Source of the DNA: Pseudomonadaceae bacterium
GTDB lineage: Bacteria > Pseudomonadota > Gammaproteobacteria > Pseudomonadales > Pseudomonadaceae
Direction: 5' to 3'
Assembly: GCA_030602315.1 (NCBI GenBank)
Contig: JAUVZY010000017.1
Span: 1 to 64,000 of the forward strand
Length of the DNA: 64,000 nucleotides
The position numbers and the translations under genes are program-made. Of this stretch, positions 31,002 through 42,703 are shown in pieces; the first letter of the stretch is position 1; each line of letters starts with the position of its first letter. The notes beneath the pieces were generated by a model. The model had not been told where the DNA came from. It ran no database searches and saw only the letters and a program-made list of their open reading frames with translations.

Positions 31002-31748
31002 ATGGCCCGTCTGCCGCTGATCGGTGTTACCGCCTGCACCACCATGCGCGGTCACCACCTGTTTCATATCGCCGGAGACAAGTACCTGCGCGCCGCCGCC
31101 ATCGCCGGGCTGCCGGTGATCGTGCCCGCCTTCGGTGACAGCCTCGACCGGGCGTCCCTGTTGGAAAGCGTAGACGGCCTGCTGTTCACCGGCTCGCCTT
31201 CCAATGTCGAGCCGCACCACTACCAGGGCCCCGCCAGCGAGGCCGGCAGCCACCACGACGCCGCGCGCGACAGCACTACCCTGCCTTTGATCCGCGAAGC
31301 CGTGGCCCTGGGCATTCCGGTGTTCGGCATCTGCCGCGGCTTTCAGGAAATGAACGTGGCGTTCGGCGGGAGCCTGCACCAGAAGGTGCACGCGGCCGGC
31401 CCGTTCCACGATCACCGCGAAGACCAGGATGACCCGGTGGAATTGCAGTACGGGCCGAGCCATCTGGTGCACCTGCGTCCGGGCGGTCTGCTGGACAGCC
31501 TCGGCCTGCCGCCGGAGTTGAAGGTCAACTCGCTGCACGGTCAGGGCGTCGAGCGGCTGGGTGCGGGCCTGCGGGTGGAGGCGGTGGCGCCGGACGGGTT
31601 GATCGAAGCGTTCAGCGTCGAGGGCGCGCAGCGCTTCGCCCTCGGCGTGCAATGGCACCCGGAGTGGCGGGTGCACTCCAACCCGCACTACCTGGCGATG
31701 TTCCAGGCTTTTGCCGAGTCTTGCCGAGCGCGCGCGCAGGAGCGCTAA
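31002..31748 (+). CDS. spuA: Gamma-glutamyl-gamma-aminobutyrate hydrolase SpuA (class I glutamine amidotransferase-like)
   Basis: 248 residues. PuuD-type peptidase C26: nucleophile Cys111 in GICRGFQEMN, with His219 and Glu221 in QWHPEW completing the triad. An N-terminal IGVTACTTMRG and LLFTGSPSNVEPHHY loop fit the family. It removes glutamate from gamma-glutamylated GABA or polyamine products. It is first in spuABCDEFGH, 18 bases ahead of spuB. Matches PA0297. Confidence 0.94.
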   Translation: MARLPLIGVTACTTMRGHHLFHIAGDKYLRAAAIAGLPVIVPAFGDSLDRASLLESVDGLLFTGSPSNVEPHHYQGPASEAGSHHDAARDSTTLPLIREAVALGIPVFGICRGFQEMNVAFGGSLHQKVHAAGPFHDHREDQDDPVELQYGPSHLVHLRPGGLLDSLGLPPELKVNSLHGQGVERLGAGLRVEAVAPDGLIEAFSVEGAQRFALGVQWHPEWRVHSNPHYLAMFQAFAESCRARAQER

Positions 31749-31766
31749 GGCCCAACGGAGGCACCG

Positions 31767-33122
31767 ATGGCGAGCGATTTCGAGGATCTGGCCAACTGGC
31801 TGAGGGAGCGGCGGATCACCGAAGTGGAGTGTCTGGTGAGCGACCTCACCGGCATTGCCCGCGGCAAGATCTCGCCGACCAGCAAGTTTCTCGTGGAAAA
31901 GGGCATGCGCCTGCCCGAGAGCGTGCTGCTGCAGACGGTGACCGGCGACTACGTCGAGGACGAAATCTACTACCGCCTGCTCGATCCGGCCGACATCGAC
32001 ATGTTCTGCCGCCCCGACCCGCGCGGGGTCTACCTGGTGCCCTGGGCCATCGAGCCGACCGCCCAGGTGATCCATGACACCTATGACAAGCAGGGCCGGC
32101 CGATCGAGCTGTCGCCGCGCAACGTGCTGAAGAAGGTGCTGGCGCTGTATGCCGCGCGCGGCTGGCGGCCGATCGTGGCGCCGGAGATGGAGTTCTACCT
32201 GACCCGCCGCTGCGAGGATCCGGACCTGCCGCTGCAGGCGCCGATCGGGCGCTCCGGTCGCCAGGAGACCGGTCGGCAGTCGTTCTCCATCGATGCGGCC
32301 AACGAGTTCGACCCGCTGTTCGAGGACATGTACGACTGGTGCGAAGCGCAAGGCCTGGATCTGGACACGCTGATCCACGAGGAAGGCACGGCGCAGATGG
32401 AGATCAATTTCCGTCACGGCGACCCGCTGCACCTGGCCGACCAGATCCTGGTGTTCAAGCGCACCATGCGCGAGGCGGCGCTTAAGCACAATGTCGCCGC
32501 CACCTTCATGGCCAAGCCGATGACTGGCGAGCCGGGCAGCGCCATGCACCTGCACCAGAGCGTGGTCGATGACGCCGGGCGCAGTGTGTTTTCCAATGCC
32601 GACGGTGCGTTCAGTGAGCTGTTCTTGCACCACATCGCCGGCCTGCAGAAGTACATCCCCGAGCTGCTGCCGCTGTTCGCCCCCAACGTCAATTCGTTCC
32701 GCCGCTTCCAGCCCGATACCTCGGCGCCGGTGAACGTCGAATGGGGCGAGGAAAACCGTACCGTGGGCCTGCGCGTGCCGGAGTCGGACGCGCAGAACCG
32801 GCGCGTGGAAAATCGTCTCGCCGGCGCCGACGCCAACCCCTACCTGGCCATCGCCGCCAGCCTGTTGTGCGGTTACATCGGCATGGTCGAGGGGCTTACG
32901 CCGAGCCAGCCGGTGCAGGGGCGCGGTTACGAGCGGCGCAACCTGCGTCTGCCGCTGTCGCTGGAGGCGGCGCTCGAGCGCATGGAGCACTGCAAGGATC
33001 TGGAAGCGTACCTGGGCAGCAAGTTCATCACCGCCTACGTGGCGGTCAAGCGCGCCGAACAGGAGAACTACAACCGGGTCATCAGCTCGTGGGAGCGCGA
33101 GTTCCTGATGCTCTCGGTGTGA
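31767..33122 (+). CDS. spuB: Gamma-glutamylpolyamine synthetase SpuB (glutamine synthetase family)
   Basis: 451 residues, same fold as SpuI: VECLVSDLTGIARGKI, EMEFYLTR, AQMEINFRHGD, GSAMHLHQSVVDD, APNVNSFRRF, NRTVGLRVPESDAQNRRVENRLAGADANPYLAIAAS. It adds glutamate to putrescine or a related amine with ATP. Having SpuB and SpuI together suggests different polyamine preference, as described for Pseudomonas PauA paralogs. It is preceded by GGAGG with good spacing and followed by a 107-base gap before spuC. Matches PA0298. Confidence 0.93.
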   Translation: MASDFEDLANWLRERRITEVECLVSDLTGIARGKISPTSKFLVEKGMRLPESVLLQTVTGDYVEDEIYYRLLDPADIDMFCRPDPRGVYLVPWAIEPTAQVIHDTYDKQGRPIELSPRNVLKKVLALYAARGWRPIVAPEMEFYLTRRCEDPDLPLQAPIGRSGRQETGRQSFSIDAANEFDPLFEDMYDWCEAQGLDLDTLIHEEGTAQMEINFRHGDPLHLADQILVFKRTMREAALKHNVAATFMAKPMTGEPGSAMHLHQSVVDDAGRSVFSNADGAFSELFLHHIAGLQKYIPELLPLFAPNVNSFRRFQPDTSAPVNVEWGEENRTVGLRVPESDAQNRRVENRLAGADANPYLAIAASLLCGYIGMVEGLTPSQPVQGRGYERRNLRLPLSLEAALERMEHCKDLEAYLGSKFITAYVAVKRAEQENYNRVISSWEREFLMLSV

Positions 33123-33229
33123 GCGCAAGGGCCGGGATAGGCGCTGAAGACTGGACGACCACAGCGACCACGTCGGGTGGGGGCGCCGAGGCTGGCGCGC
33201 AGCGCTTGTGAAGCATCAAGGAGGCAGTC

Positions 33230-34585
33230 GTGAGTCAACGCAACACCGAGCACTGGCAGGCCCTGGGTCGGTCCCACCACCTGCCACCGTTTAGCGACTA
33301 CAAGGCGCTCAATGCCAAGGGCTCGCGCATCATCACCCGCGCCGAGGGCGTCTACCTGTACGACAGCGAGGGCCGGCGCATCCTCGACGGCATGGCCGGG
33401 CTGTGGTGCGTCAACGTCGGCTACGGGCGCGAAGAGCTGGTCGAAGCCGCGGCGCGGCAGATGCGCGAGCTGCCGTACTACAACCTGTTCTTCCAGACCG
33501 CCCATCCGCCGGCATTGGAGCTGGCACAGGCGATCGCCGAGATCGCGCCGTCGGGGATGCACCACGTGTTCTTCACCGGCTCAGGCTCGGAAGCCAATGA
33601 CACCGTATTGCGCATGGTGCGCCACTACTGGGCGGTGCAGGGGCGGCCGGAGAAGCAGGTGATCATCGGCCGCTGGAACGGCTACCACGGCTCGACCGTG
33701 GCCGGTGCCAGTCTCGGCGGGATGAAGGCGATGCACGGCCAGGGCGGTCTGCCGATCCCGGGGATCGAGCACATCGACCAGCCCTACTGGTTCGGCGAAG
33801 GCGGTGACGAAGACCCGGACGCCTTCGGTGTGCGCGTGGCCAACCAGCTCGACGAGAAGATCCGCGCGATCGGCGCGGACAAGGTCGCCGCCTTCATCGC
33901 CGAGCCGATCCAGGGCGCCGGCGGGGTGGTCATCCCGCCGGACAGCTACTGGTCGCGGATCAAGGCGATCCTCGCCGCGCACGACATCCTGTTCATCGCC
34001 GACGAGGTGATCTGCGGCTTCGGCCGCACCGGGGAGTGGTTCGGCAGCGACTACTACGGCCTGACGCCGGATCTGATGCCGATCGCCAAGGGGCTGACCT
34101 CGGGCTACCTGCCGATGGGCGGGGTGATCGTGCGCGACAAGGTGGTCGAGGTGCTCAACGAGGGCGGCGAGTTCTTCCACGGCTTCACCTATTCAGGCCA
34201 TCCGGTGGCGGCGGCGGTGGCCCTGGCCAACCTGCGCATCCTCCAGGAGGAGCGCATTCTGGAGACGGTGCGCGAGCGCACCGCGCCCTACCTGCAGCGC
34301 CGCTGGCGCGAGCTGGCCGAGCACCCGCTGGTGGGCGAGGCGCGCGGGCTGGGCATGCTGGCGGCACTGGAGCTGGTGCAGGACAAGCGCAGCCGCGCGC
34401 GCTTTGCCGGCGAGACCGGCCTGCGCTGCCGTGAGCACTGCCTGAACAACGGACTGGTGATGCGTGCGGTAGGCGACACCATGATCGTCGCGCCGCCGCT
34501 GGTGATCCGCCAGGCCGAGGTGGACGAGCTGATCGACAAGGCCTGGCGCTGTCTGGACCTGACCGCACGCGAGCTGGGCCGATGA
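33230..34585 (+). CDS. spuC: Polyamine:pyruvate aminotransferase SpuC
   Basis: 451 residues from a GTG start preceded by AAGGAGG. Class III PLP transaminase: [48 protein letters not shown], cofactor Asp in [14 protein letters not shown] and Schiff-base Lys in [14 protein letters not shown]. It moves the amino group of putrescine, spermidine or cadaverine to pyruvate, giving an aminoaldehyde and alanine. It is a paralog of the transaminase at 19.3 kb. The 107-base gap ahead has no clear promoter. Matches PA0299. Confidence 0.94.
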   Translation: MSQRNTEHWQALGRSHHLPPFSDYKALNAKGSRIITRAEGVYLYDSEGRRILDGMAGLWCVNVGYGREELVEAAARQMRELPYYNLFFQTAHPPALELAQAIAEIAPSGMHHVFFTGSGSEANDTVLRMVRHYWAVQGRPEKQVIIGRWNGYHGSTVAGASLGGMKAMHGQGGLPIPGIEHIDQPYWFGEGGDEDPDAFGVRVANQLDEKIRAIGADKVAAFIAEPIQGAGGVVIPPDSYWSRIKAILAAHDILFIADEVICGFGRTGEWFGSDYYGLTPDLMPIAKGLTSGYLPMGGVIVRDKVVEVLNEGGEFFHGFTYSGHPVAAAVALANLRILQEERILETVRERTAPYLQRRWRELAEHPLVGEARGLGMLAALELVQDKRSRARFAGETGLRCREHCLNNGLVMRAVGDTMIVAPPLVIRQAEVDELIDKAWRCLDLTARELGR

Positions 34586-34612
34586 GCGCAAATCGGCTCA
34601 GGCGGTCTGTAA

Positions 34613-35881
<1,269 letters not shown>

Positions 35882-35889
35882 GCCCTGCC

Positions 35890-35917
35890 ACGCTCCCCCT
35901 CGCGGGGGAGCGTTGTT
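35890..35917 (+). terminator. Intercistronic hairpin between spuD and spuE
   Basis: Perfect 9-bp GC stem (35891-35899 with 35904-35912) and a 4-base loop, followed by TTGTTT. It probably acts as a partial terminator or 3' stabiliser within the spu operon. Confidence 0.65.
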
Positions 35918-35986
35918 TCGGCGCCAGAGCAGGCCCCCGCGGCCGCGGTTGCATGGCGTGACAGTGCCGTCGTTCGGTGCTGTTGA

Positions 35987-37150
<1,164 letters not shown>

Positions 37151-37256
37151 CAGCGGCATGGCGGACGCTGCCGGGCAGCGGCCTTGCAGCGTTCCGTCCG
37201 CCGGTAGTCGCCTGCCCCGCGGCTGGCACAAAATTCAAACATTCGGGAGTTCGCGC

Positions 37257-38408
37257 ATGGCCGTAGCCTCCAGCGCCTACAAGAAAGCCCTGAGCGGCGA
37301 GAGCCTCAATCGTGAGGTGCTGCTCAAGATCGACCGGGTCACCAAGAAGTTCGACGAAACGGTGGCGGTCGATGATGTCTCGCTGAACATCCACAAGGGC
37401 GAGATCTTCGCCCTGCTGGGCGGCTCGGGCTCGGGCAAGTCCACGCTGCTGCGCATGCTGGCCGGCTTCGAGCGCCCCACCGAAGGCCGCATCTACCTGG
37501 ACGGCCAGGACATCACCGACCTGCCGCCCTACGAGCGGCCGATCAACATGATGTTCCAGTCCTACGCGCTGTTCCCGCACATGACCGTGGAGCAGAACAT
37601 CGCCTTCGGCCTCAAGCAGGACAAGCTGCCCAAGGCCGAGATCGACGAACGCGTGGCCGAAATGCTGCGCCTGGTGCGCATGGAGCAGTACGCCAAGCGC
37701 AAGCCGCACCAGCTCTCCGGCGGTCAGCGCCAGCGTGTGGCCCTGGCCCGCTCGCTGGCGAAACGGCCCAAACTGCTCTTGCTCGACGAGCCGATGGGCG
37801 CGCTGGACAAGAAGCTGCGCTCGCAGATGCAGCTGGAGCTGGTGCAGATCATCGAGCGCGTCGGCGTGACCTGCGTGATGGTCACCCATGACCAGGAAGA
37901 GGCCATGACCATGGCCGAGCGCATCGCCATCATGCACCTGGGCTGGATCGCCCAGGTCGGCAGCCCGATGGACGTCTACGAGACGCCGGCCAACCGCCTG
38001 GTCTGCGAATTCATCGGCAACGTCAACCTGTTCGACGGCGAACTCACCGAAGACCTGCAGGACCACGCGATCGTCCACTGCCCGGATCTGGAGCGGCCGA
38101 TCTACATCGGCCACGGCATCAGCACCCGCGCCCAGGACAAGCACGTCACCTACGCCCTGCGTCCGGAAAAGGTGCGCATGAGCATCGAGCCGCCCGAGCT
38201 GCCCAACCCGGACTTCAACTGGGCGCGCGGCGTGGTGCAGGACATCGCCTACCTGGGCGGCCATTCGGTGTACTACGTGCGCCTGGCCTCGGGCATCGTG
38301 GTGCAGGCGTTTGCCGCCAACGCCGAGCGACTGGGCACCGCGGCGACCTGGGAAGACGAGGTGTACCTGTACTGGCAGGACGACGCCGGCGTGGTGCTGA
38401 ACTCATGA
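37257..38408 (+). CDS. spuF: Polyamine ABC transporter ATPase SpuF
   Basis: 383 residues from the ATG at 37257, which has GGGAG upstream; the open frame runs further upstream without family similarity. Walker A GGSGSGKST at 55-63, Q-loop FQSYALFPHM, signature LSGGQRQRVALARS, Walker B LLLLDEPMGALD, switch His in VTHDQEEAM, and a C-terminal TOBE domain. PotG/PotA-type. It energises uptake with SpuG and SpuH. It overlaps spuG by 4 bases. Confidence 0.95.
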   Translation: MAVASSAYKKALSGESLNREVLLKIDRVTKKFDETVAVDDVSLNIHKGEIFALLGGSGSGKSTLLRMLAGFERPTEGRIYLDGQDITDLPPYERPINMMFQSYALFPHMTVEQNIAFGLKQDKLPKAEIDERVAEMLRLVRMEQYAKRKPHQLSGGQRQRVALARSLAKRPKLLLLDEPMGALDKKLRSQMQLELVQIIERVGVTCVMVTHDQEEAMTMAERIAIMHLGWIAQVGSPMDVYETPANRLVCEFIGNVNLFDGELTEDLQDHAIVHCPDLERPIYIGHGISTRAQDKHVTYALRPEKVRMSIEPPELPNPDFNWARGVVQDIAYLGGHSVYYVRLASGIVVQAFAANAERLGTAATWEDEVYLYWQDDAGVVLNS

Positions 38409-39301
38409 ACCGGCCACGTCTGAGCGCCGGACGCCGGCTGGTGATCGGCGTCCCCTTCCTCTGGCTGGGGCTGTTCTTCCTGCTGCCGTTCGCCATCGTG
38501 CTGAAGATCAGCTTCTCCGAGGCCGAGGTGGCGATTCCGCCGTACAGCGAGATCTTCAGCTACGCCGACCAGCAGTTGCAGGTGCTGATCAACCTCGGCA
38601 ACTACCTGTTCCTTTCCGAGGACGAGCTGTACCTGGCCGCCTATCTGGGCTCGCTGAAGATCGCCACCATCAGTACGCTGCTCTGCCTGCTGATCGGCTA
38701 TCCGATGGCTTACGCCATCGCCCGGGCGCGCAAGGACATCCAGACCGTGCTGCTGCTGCTGATCATGATGCCGACCTGGACGGCGATCCTGATCCGCGTG
38801 TACGCCTGGATGGGCATTCTGAGCAGCAATGGCCTGCTCAACAGCCTGCTGCTGGGGCTTGGGCTGATCGACCGCCCGCTGCAGATCCTCAATACCGATC
38901 TGGCGGTGTACATCGGCGTGGTCTACTCGTACCTGCCGTTCATGGTGCTGCCGCTGTACGCCAACCTGGTCAAGCATGACCCGAGCCTGCTGGAGGCGGC
39001 CGCCGACCTCGGTGCGCACCGCTTCGCCAGCTTCTGGAAGATCACCGTGCCGCTGTCGAAGAACGGCATCATCGCCGGCTGCATGCTGGTGTTCATTCCG
39101 GTGGTCGGCGAGTTCGTCATCCCCGAGCTGCTCGGCGGCCCGCAGACGCTGATGATCGGCAAGGTGCTCTGGCAGGAGTTCTTCAACAACCGCGACTGGC
39201 CGGTGGCGGCGTCGCTGGCGGTGGTGATGCTGGCGATCCTGTTGATCCCGATCGTGCTGTTCAACAAGAACCAGGCCAAGGAACTGGAGGGCAAGCTATG
39301 A
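38405..39301 (+). CDS. spuG: Polyamine ABC transporter permease SpuG
   Basis: 298 residues, six hydrophobic helices (PotH type). It has the ATPase-contact EAA loop, here EAAADLGAHRFASFWKITVPL. It starts within the spuF stop (ATGA) and ends within the spuH start (ATGA), so the transporter subunits are translationally coupled. With SpuH it forms the channel for putrescine/spermidine import. Confidence 0.95.
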   Translation: MNRPRLSAGRRLVIGVPFLWLGLFFLLPFAIVLKISFSEAEVAIPPYSEIFSYADQQLQVLINLGNYLFLSEDELYLAAYLGSLKIATISTLLCLLIGYPMAYAIARARKDIQTVLLLLIMMPTWTAILIRVYAWMGILSSNGLLNSLLLGLGLIDRPLQILNTDLAVYIGVVYSYLPFMVLPLYANLVKHDPSLLEAAADLGAHRFASFWKITVPLSKNGIIAGCMLVFIPVVGEFVIPELLGGPQTLMIGKVLWQEFFNNRDWPVAASLAVVMLAILLIPIVLFNKNQAKELEGKL

Positions 39302-40209
39302 AGCGCTGGAGCTTCTCCAACCTGATCCTGGTGCTGGGGCTGGTGTTCATCTACCTGCCGATGGTCATCCTGGTGATCTACTCGTTCAACGCCTCGCGCC
39401 TGGTGACGGTGTGGGGCGGCTGGTCGATCCACTGGTATACCGGCCTTCTGGACAACACCCAGCTGATGGGCGCGGTGTTCCGCTCGTTGAAGATCGCCTT
39501 CTTCACCGCCCTCTCGGCGGTGATCCTCGGCACCCTGGCGGCGTTCGTGCTGACGCGGATTCCGCGCTTTGGCGGGCGCACGCTGTTCGGCGGGCTGGTC
39601 ACCGCGCCGTTGGTGATGCCCGAGGTGATCACCGGCCTGTCGCTGCTGCTGCTCTTCGTGGCCATGGCCGATCTGATCGGCTGGCCGGCGCAGCGCGGGC
39701 TGACCACCATCTGGATCGCCCATACCACCTTCTGCACCGCCTACGTCGCGGTGGTGGTGATGGCGCGCCTGCGCGAGCTGGACCTGTCGATCGAGGAAGC
39801 GGCGATGGACCTGGGGGCGCGGCCGTGGAAGGTGTTCTTCCTGATCACCATGCCGATGATCGCGCCGTCGCTGGCCGCCGGCGGCATGCTGTCGTTCGCC
39901 CTGTCGCTGGACGATCTGGTGCTGGCGAGCTTCGTCTCCGGCCCCGGCGCGACGACCCTGCCGATGGAGATCTTCTCCGCGGTGCGCCTGGGGGTGAAGC
40001 CGGAGATCAACGCCGTGGCCAGCCTGATTCTGCTGGTGGTGTCGCTGGCGACCTTCATCGCCTGGTACATCGCCCGGCGCAGCGAGCACGCGCGGCGGCG
40101 GGCCATGCAGCAGGCCATGGAGGAAGGCGCGGCGGCCGATGCCGGCGCCCGCGCGGCGACCCGCGCCACCGATGGCCGGCGCTTCACTTCACCGCCGGCG
40201 CACAGCTAA
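39298..40209 (+). CDS. spuH: Polyamine ABC transporter permease SpuH
   Basis: 303 residues, six helices (PotI type), EAA loop [22 protein letters not shown]. The C-terminal tail of about 35 residues is Ala/Arg-rich and not conserved in PotI. It is the last gene of the spu operon; a hairpin follows 11 bases after the stop. Confidence 0.94.
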   Translation: MKRWSFSNLILVLGLVFIYLPMVILVIYSFNASRLVTVWGGWSIHWYTGLLDNTQLMGAVFRSLKIAFFTALSAVILGTLAAFVLTRIPRFGGRTLFGGLVTAPLVMPEVITGLSLLLLFVAMADLIGWPAQRGLTTIWIAHTTFCTAYVAVVVMARLRELDLSIEEAAMDLGARPWKVFFLITMPMIAPSLAAGGMLSFALSLDDLVLASFVSGPGATTLPMEIFSAVRLGVKPEINAVASLILLVVSLATFIAWYIARRSEHARRRAMQQAMEEGAAADAGARAATRATDGRRFTSPPAHS

Positions 40210-40220
40210 GCGCAACACTG

Positions 40221-40243
40221 ACACGGGGCCTGCGGCCCCGTGT
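40221..40243. terminator. Shared terminator hairpin between spuH and the DUF6436 gene
   Basis: ACACGGGGCC pairs with GGCCCCGTGT around a 3-base loop, touching the stop codon of the convergent gene. The T-content downstream is modest on the plus side. Confidence 0.65.
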
Positions 40244-40807
40244 TCATTTCCAGTCGCAGAAGCAGGCCACGGCCATGGTGTTGGCCGCGCGCACCGCACG
40301 GCCATCGAGGATCGCCTCGAGGATCGGCTCGACGAAGCTGTTCTCCGCGTTGCACGCCGCGCCCTCGCTGTAAGGCCCCAGATAGGCCAGGCGGCCCTCG
40401 GCGTCCCAGATGCCGACGGCGGGGCTGGCCGGCAGCTGCTCGCTGCCCCGGAGCCCGGCAAGCGGGGTGAGGCCCTGCAACGGCTTGGGCAGCTGACCCT
40501 TGCTGCCGGGTTTCTGTACCACGAAAAAGGCCACGCCGCGCTCGCGGTAGCGGGCCAGCAGCTCGGCCAGATGCTGCTGGTTGCCGACGTTGCACGGGCA
40601 GGCCGGGTCCCAGAAATGTACGAAGCGCACCGGGCCGGGGCCGGCCAGTGCGTCCGGCAAGCGCAGGCGATCGCCGTCGAACACCTCGGCGCGGTTGTCG
40701 AACGCGCGCAGGTAGCGTCCCTCGTACCAGCGATGGGCAGCGAACAGGGCGACGGCGCAGGCCAGCACCAGCAGGGCGGTCAGCAGATAGCGGGGGCGCA
40801 GGGGCAT
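40244..40807 (-). CDS. DUF6436-type thioredoxin-like membrane-anchored protein
   Basis: 187 residues. One N-terminal helix (about 8-24) anchors it or serves as a signal. The remainder resembles a thioredoxin fold: VRFVHFWDPACPCNVGNQQHL with a CPC motif (Cys70, Cys72) where thioredoxins have CxxC, GVAFFVVQ, and PAVGIWDAEGRLAYLGPYSEG with the cis-Pro region. A second CxC (Cys182, Cys184) ends the chain. CxC centres have unusual redox potentials or bind metal, so a copper or disulfide role in the periplasm is conceivable but unproven. It is divergent from the alpha/beta hydrolase with an 85-base gap. Confidence 0.7.
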   Translation of the reverse strand: MPLRPRYLLTALLVLACAVALFAAHRWYEGRYLRAFDNRAEVFDGDRLRLPDALAGPGPVRFVHFWDPACPCNVGNQQHLAELLARYRERGVAFFVVQKPGSKGQLPKPLQGLTPLAGLRGSEQLPASPAVGIWDAEGRLAYLGPYSEGAACNAENSFVEPILEAILDGRAVRAANTMAVACFCDWK

Positions 40808-40892
40808 GGCAGCTCGCGGACGGGTGGGCAGGGCAGCTAGCTTGCCACGTCAGGTCTGGCAGCAGAATATCGGCGCACGCAAAGGATTTTCT

Positions 40893-41831
40893 ATGTCGCC
40901 ACCTGTCGATCCTCACCTCATCCGCCAGGAGCTGGCCGAGCTCGATCTCGCCCGGCCGCTGTTGCCGGCCGCCGACGCCTATCAGGCCGTGTACGGGCTG
41001 GACCTGCCGCAGCTGGCGGCGGTGCAGCGGCGCATGGGCCGGCTGAAGGTGCACGACTACCAGGTGGTGACCCAGCTGTGGCTGCCGCCGCAGCCCTTGG
41101 GCACGCTGATCGTGCTGCACGGCTACTACGACCACATGGGGCTGTACCGGCATGTGGTGGCGTGGGGGCTGGGCATGGGCTTTGCCGTGCTCGGCTGCGA
41201 CCTGCCCGGGCACGGCCTTTCCAGTGGTGCGCCGGCGAGCATCAACGAGTTCGCCGAATACCAGGCGGTGCTCGAGGCGCTGCTCGGCGAGGCGCGCCGG
41301 CTGGACCTGCCGCAGCCCTGGCACCTGCTCGGACAGAGCACCGGCGGGGCGATCCTGATCGACCACCTGCTGCACGGCGAGCCGCAGGCCGAGCTGGGCC
41401 AGAGCATCCTGCTGGCGCCGCTGGTGCGCCCGCGTGCCTGGAACCGTTCGCGCCTGAGCTACTGGCTGCTGCGTCCGTTCGTGCGGCAGATCGCCCGGCA
41501 GTTCACCGACAATTCGAGCGACGAGGATTTCCTGCGTTTCGTGCGCCAGCACGACACGCTGCAGGCGGACATCCTGCCGACCGCCTGGGTCGGCGCGCTG
41601 GATCGCTGGATCCGCCGTATCGAAGGCGCGCCGCCGAGCGGCCGGGCGCCGTTGATCGTGCAGGGCGAGCAGGACATGACGGTGGACTGGCGCTACAACC
41701 TGCCATTGCTGCGCGAAAAATTCGGCCAGGCCGAAATCCTGCAACTGCCCGAGGCCCGTCACCATCTGGCCAACGAGCGCGAGCCGCTGCGCCAGCGTTA
41801 TTTCGACTTCCTGCGCGAAAGGCTGCGCTAG
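40893..41831 (+). CDS. Alpha/beta hydrolase
   Basis: 312 residues from the ATG at 40893; upstream codons are not conserved in character. Serine-hydrolase fold: oxyanion-side LIVLHGYYDHMG, nucleophile elbow GQSTG, acid Asp in the QGEQDMTVDW strand and a catalytic His in ARHHLANE. CDLPGHGLSSG after the second strand is typical of monoacylglycerol-lipase-like (Hydrolase_4) enzymes. The substrate is likely a lipid ester or small ester. Its stop is one base from the stop of the convergent DUF2059 gene. Confidence 0.88.
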   Translation: MSPPVDPHLIRQELAELDLARPLLPAADAYQAVYGLDLPQLAAVQRRMGRLKVHDYQVVTQLWLPPQPLGTLIVLHGYYDHMGLYRHVVAWGLGMGFAVLGCDLPGHGLSSGAPASINEFAEYQAVLEALLGEARRLDLPQPWHLLGQSTGGAILIDHLLHGEPQAELGQSILLAPLVRPRAWNRSRLSYWLLRPFVRQIARQFTDNSSDEDFLRFVRQHDTLQADILPTAWVGALDRWIRRIEGAPPSGRAPLIVQGEQDMTVDWRYNLPLLREKFGQAEILQLPEARHHLANEREPLRQRYFDFLRERLR

Positions 41832-41832
41832 C

Positions 41833-42594
41833 TCAGATGGCCGGCGCCTCGAGCTCGGCGGTGCTGCGGCCCACCGCCAGCCCGGCGCGCAGCGCCTCGA
41901 GCGCGGCCTGGAAGTAGCGTTGGCCTTCGGCCGACTGGGCGAAATCCAGGTACTCCTGCAGCTCCGGGTCGGAGAGGTCGCGATAGACCCACAGCAGGGT
42001 ATTGTCGAGGTCGGCCTCGATCTGCTGGATCAGGCGCTGGCGCTGGCCCTGCAGCAGGCCGTGGGCCTGGTTGCCGGAAAGCAGGCCGGGAATCATCTGG
42101 CTCAGGCTGTCGGCCGCTACTCCGGCCAGCGCCAGGCTGACCTCGGCGCCGGCCTGGCTGGCCGGCAGTGCCTGCGCCAGATGGCGGATCAGCAGTTGCC
42201 GGTTGCTCTCGGCCGGCATGCGCGGCAGGCCGTTGCTGTGCTGGGCCAGCTGATCGCGGCGCGAGGCCTGGATTTCCGCGGCGACCACGCGCCGGCCGAG
42301 CGCCGATCGGTAGAAATCCAGCGCCGGTTGCGGCGTGTCCAGCTGCTGGCGCAGGGCGGCGAGGGCGCGCTGGTCCATGGCCTGGGGGGCGAAGCGGCGG
42401 TTGCTGTTGGTCACCAGCGCCTGGTAGATCGCCGGCGGCAGGGTGCCCTGGTACTGACGCTGGGCCAGCTCCAGGGCGTCGTGAAAATGCGCTCGCTGTT
42501 GCGGCCAGCCGGCGGCACGGTACAGCTCGGCGTAAGCGTCGGCGAACACGGGAAGGCTCAAACACAGCAACAGACAGGCAAAAAGGGTGCGCAT
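41833..42594 (-). CDS. DUF2059-containing exported protein
   Basis: 253 residues from the ATG at 42594. Signal peptide to about residue 18 (SLPVFA-DA). The rest is helical; the C-terminal LSDPELQEYLDFAQSAEGQRYFQAALEAL segment resembles the DUF2059 module, and an earlier QPALDFYRSALGRRVVAAEIQA is a diverged second copy, suggesting internal duplication. Function unknown. It is divergent from the 2OG-Fe(II) oxygenase gene with a 109-base gap containing a (GC)8 tract. Confidence 0.65.
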   Translation of the reverse strand: MRTLFACLLLCLSLPVFADAYAELYRAAGWPQQRAHFHDALELAQRQYQGTLPPAIYQALVTNSNRRFAPQAMDQRALAALRQQLDTPQPALDFYRSALGRRVVAAEIQASRRDQLAQHSNGLPRMPAESNRQLLIRHLAQALPASQAGAEVSLALAGVAADSLSQMIPGLLSGNQAHGLLQGQRQRLIQQIEADLDNTLLWVYRDLSDPELQEYLDFAQSAEGQRYFQAALEALRAGLAVGRSTAELEAPAI

Positions 42595-42628
42595 GGCAAC
42601 TCCGGACGGGCAGCGGCGGCTATTCTCG

Positions 42629-42644
42629 GCGCGCGCGCGCGCGC
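42629..42644. repeat. (GC)8 alternating tract
   Basis: Sixteen bases of uninterrupted GC dinucleotides in the gap between the divergent DUF2059 and 2OG-oxygenase genes. Alternating GC can adopt Z-DNA under supercoiling and can slip. Confidence 0.85.
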
Positions 42645-42703
42645 TTGTCGAGGTGCGGCGAAGTGCTGCTAGACTCGCGCACCCGCCCTGGAGTTTCCCG
42701 CTC

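Noticed and set aside
30831-33128. 765-codon minus-strand open frame opposite spuA and spuB
   Set aside because: It is the mirror of two clearly conserved genes and spans their junction; no ribosome-binding site or recognisable domain.
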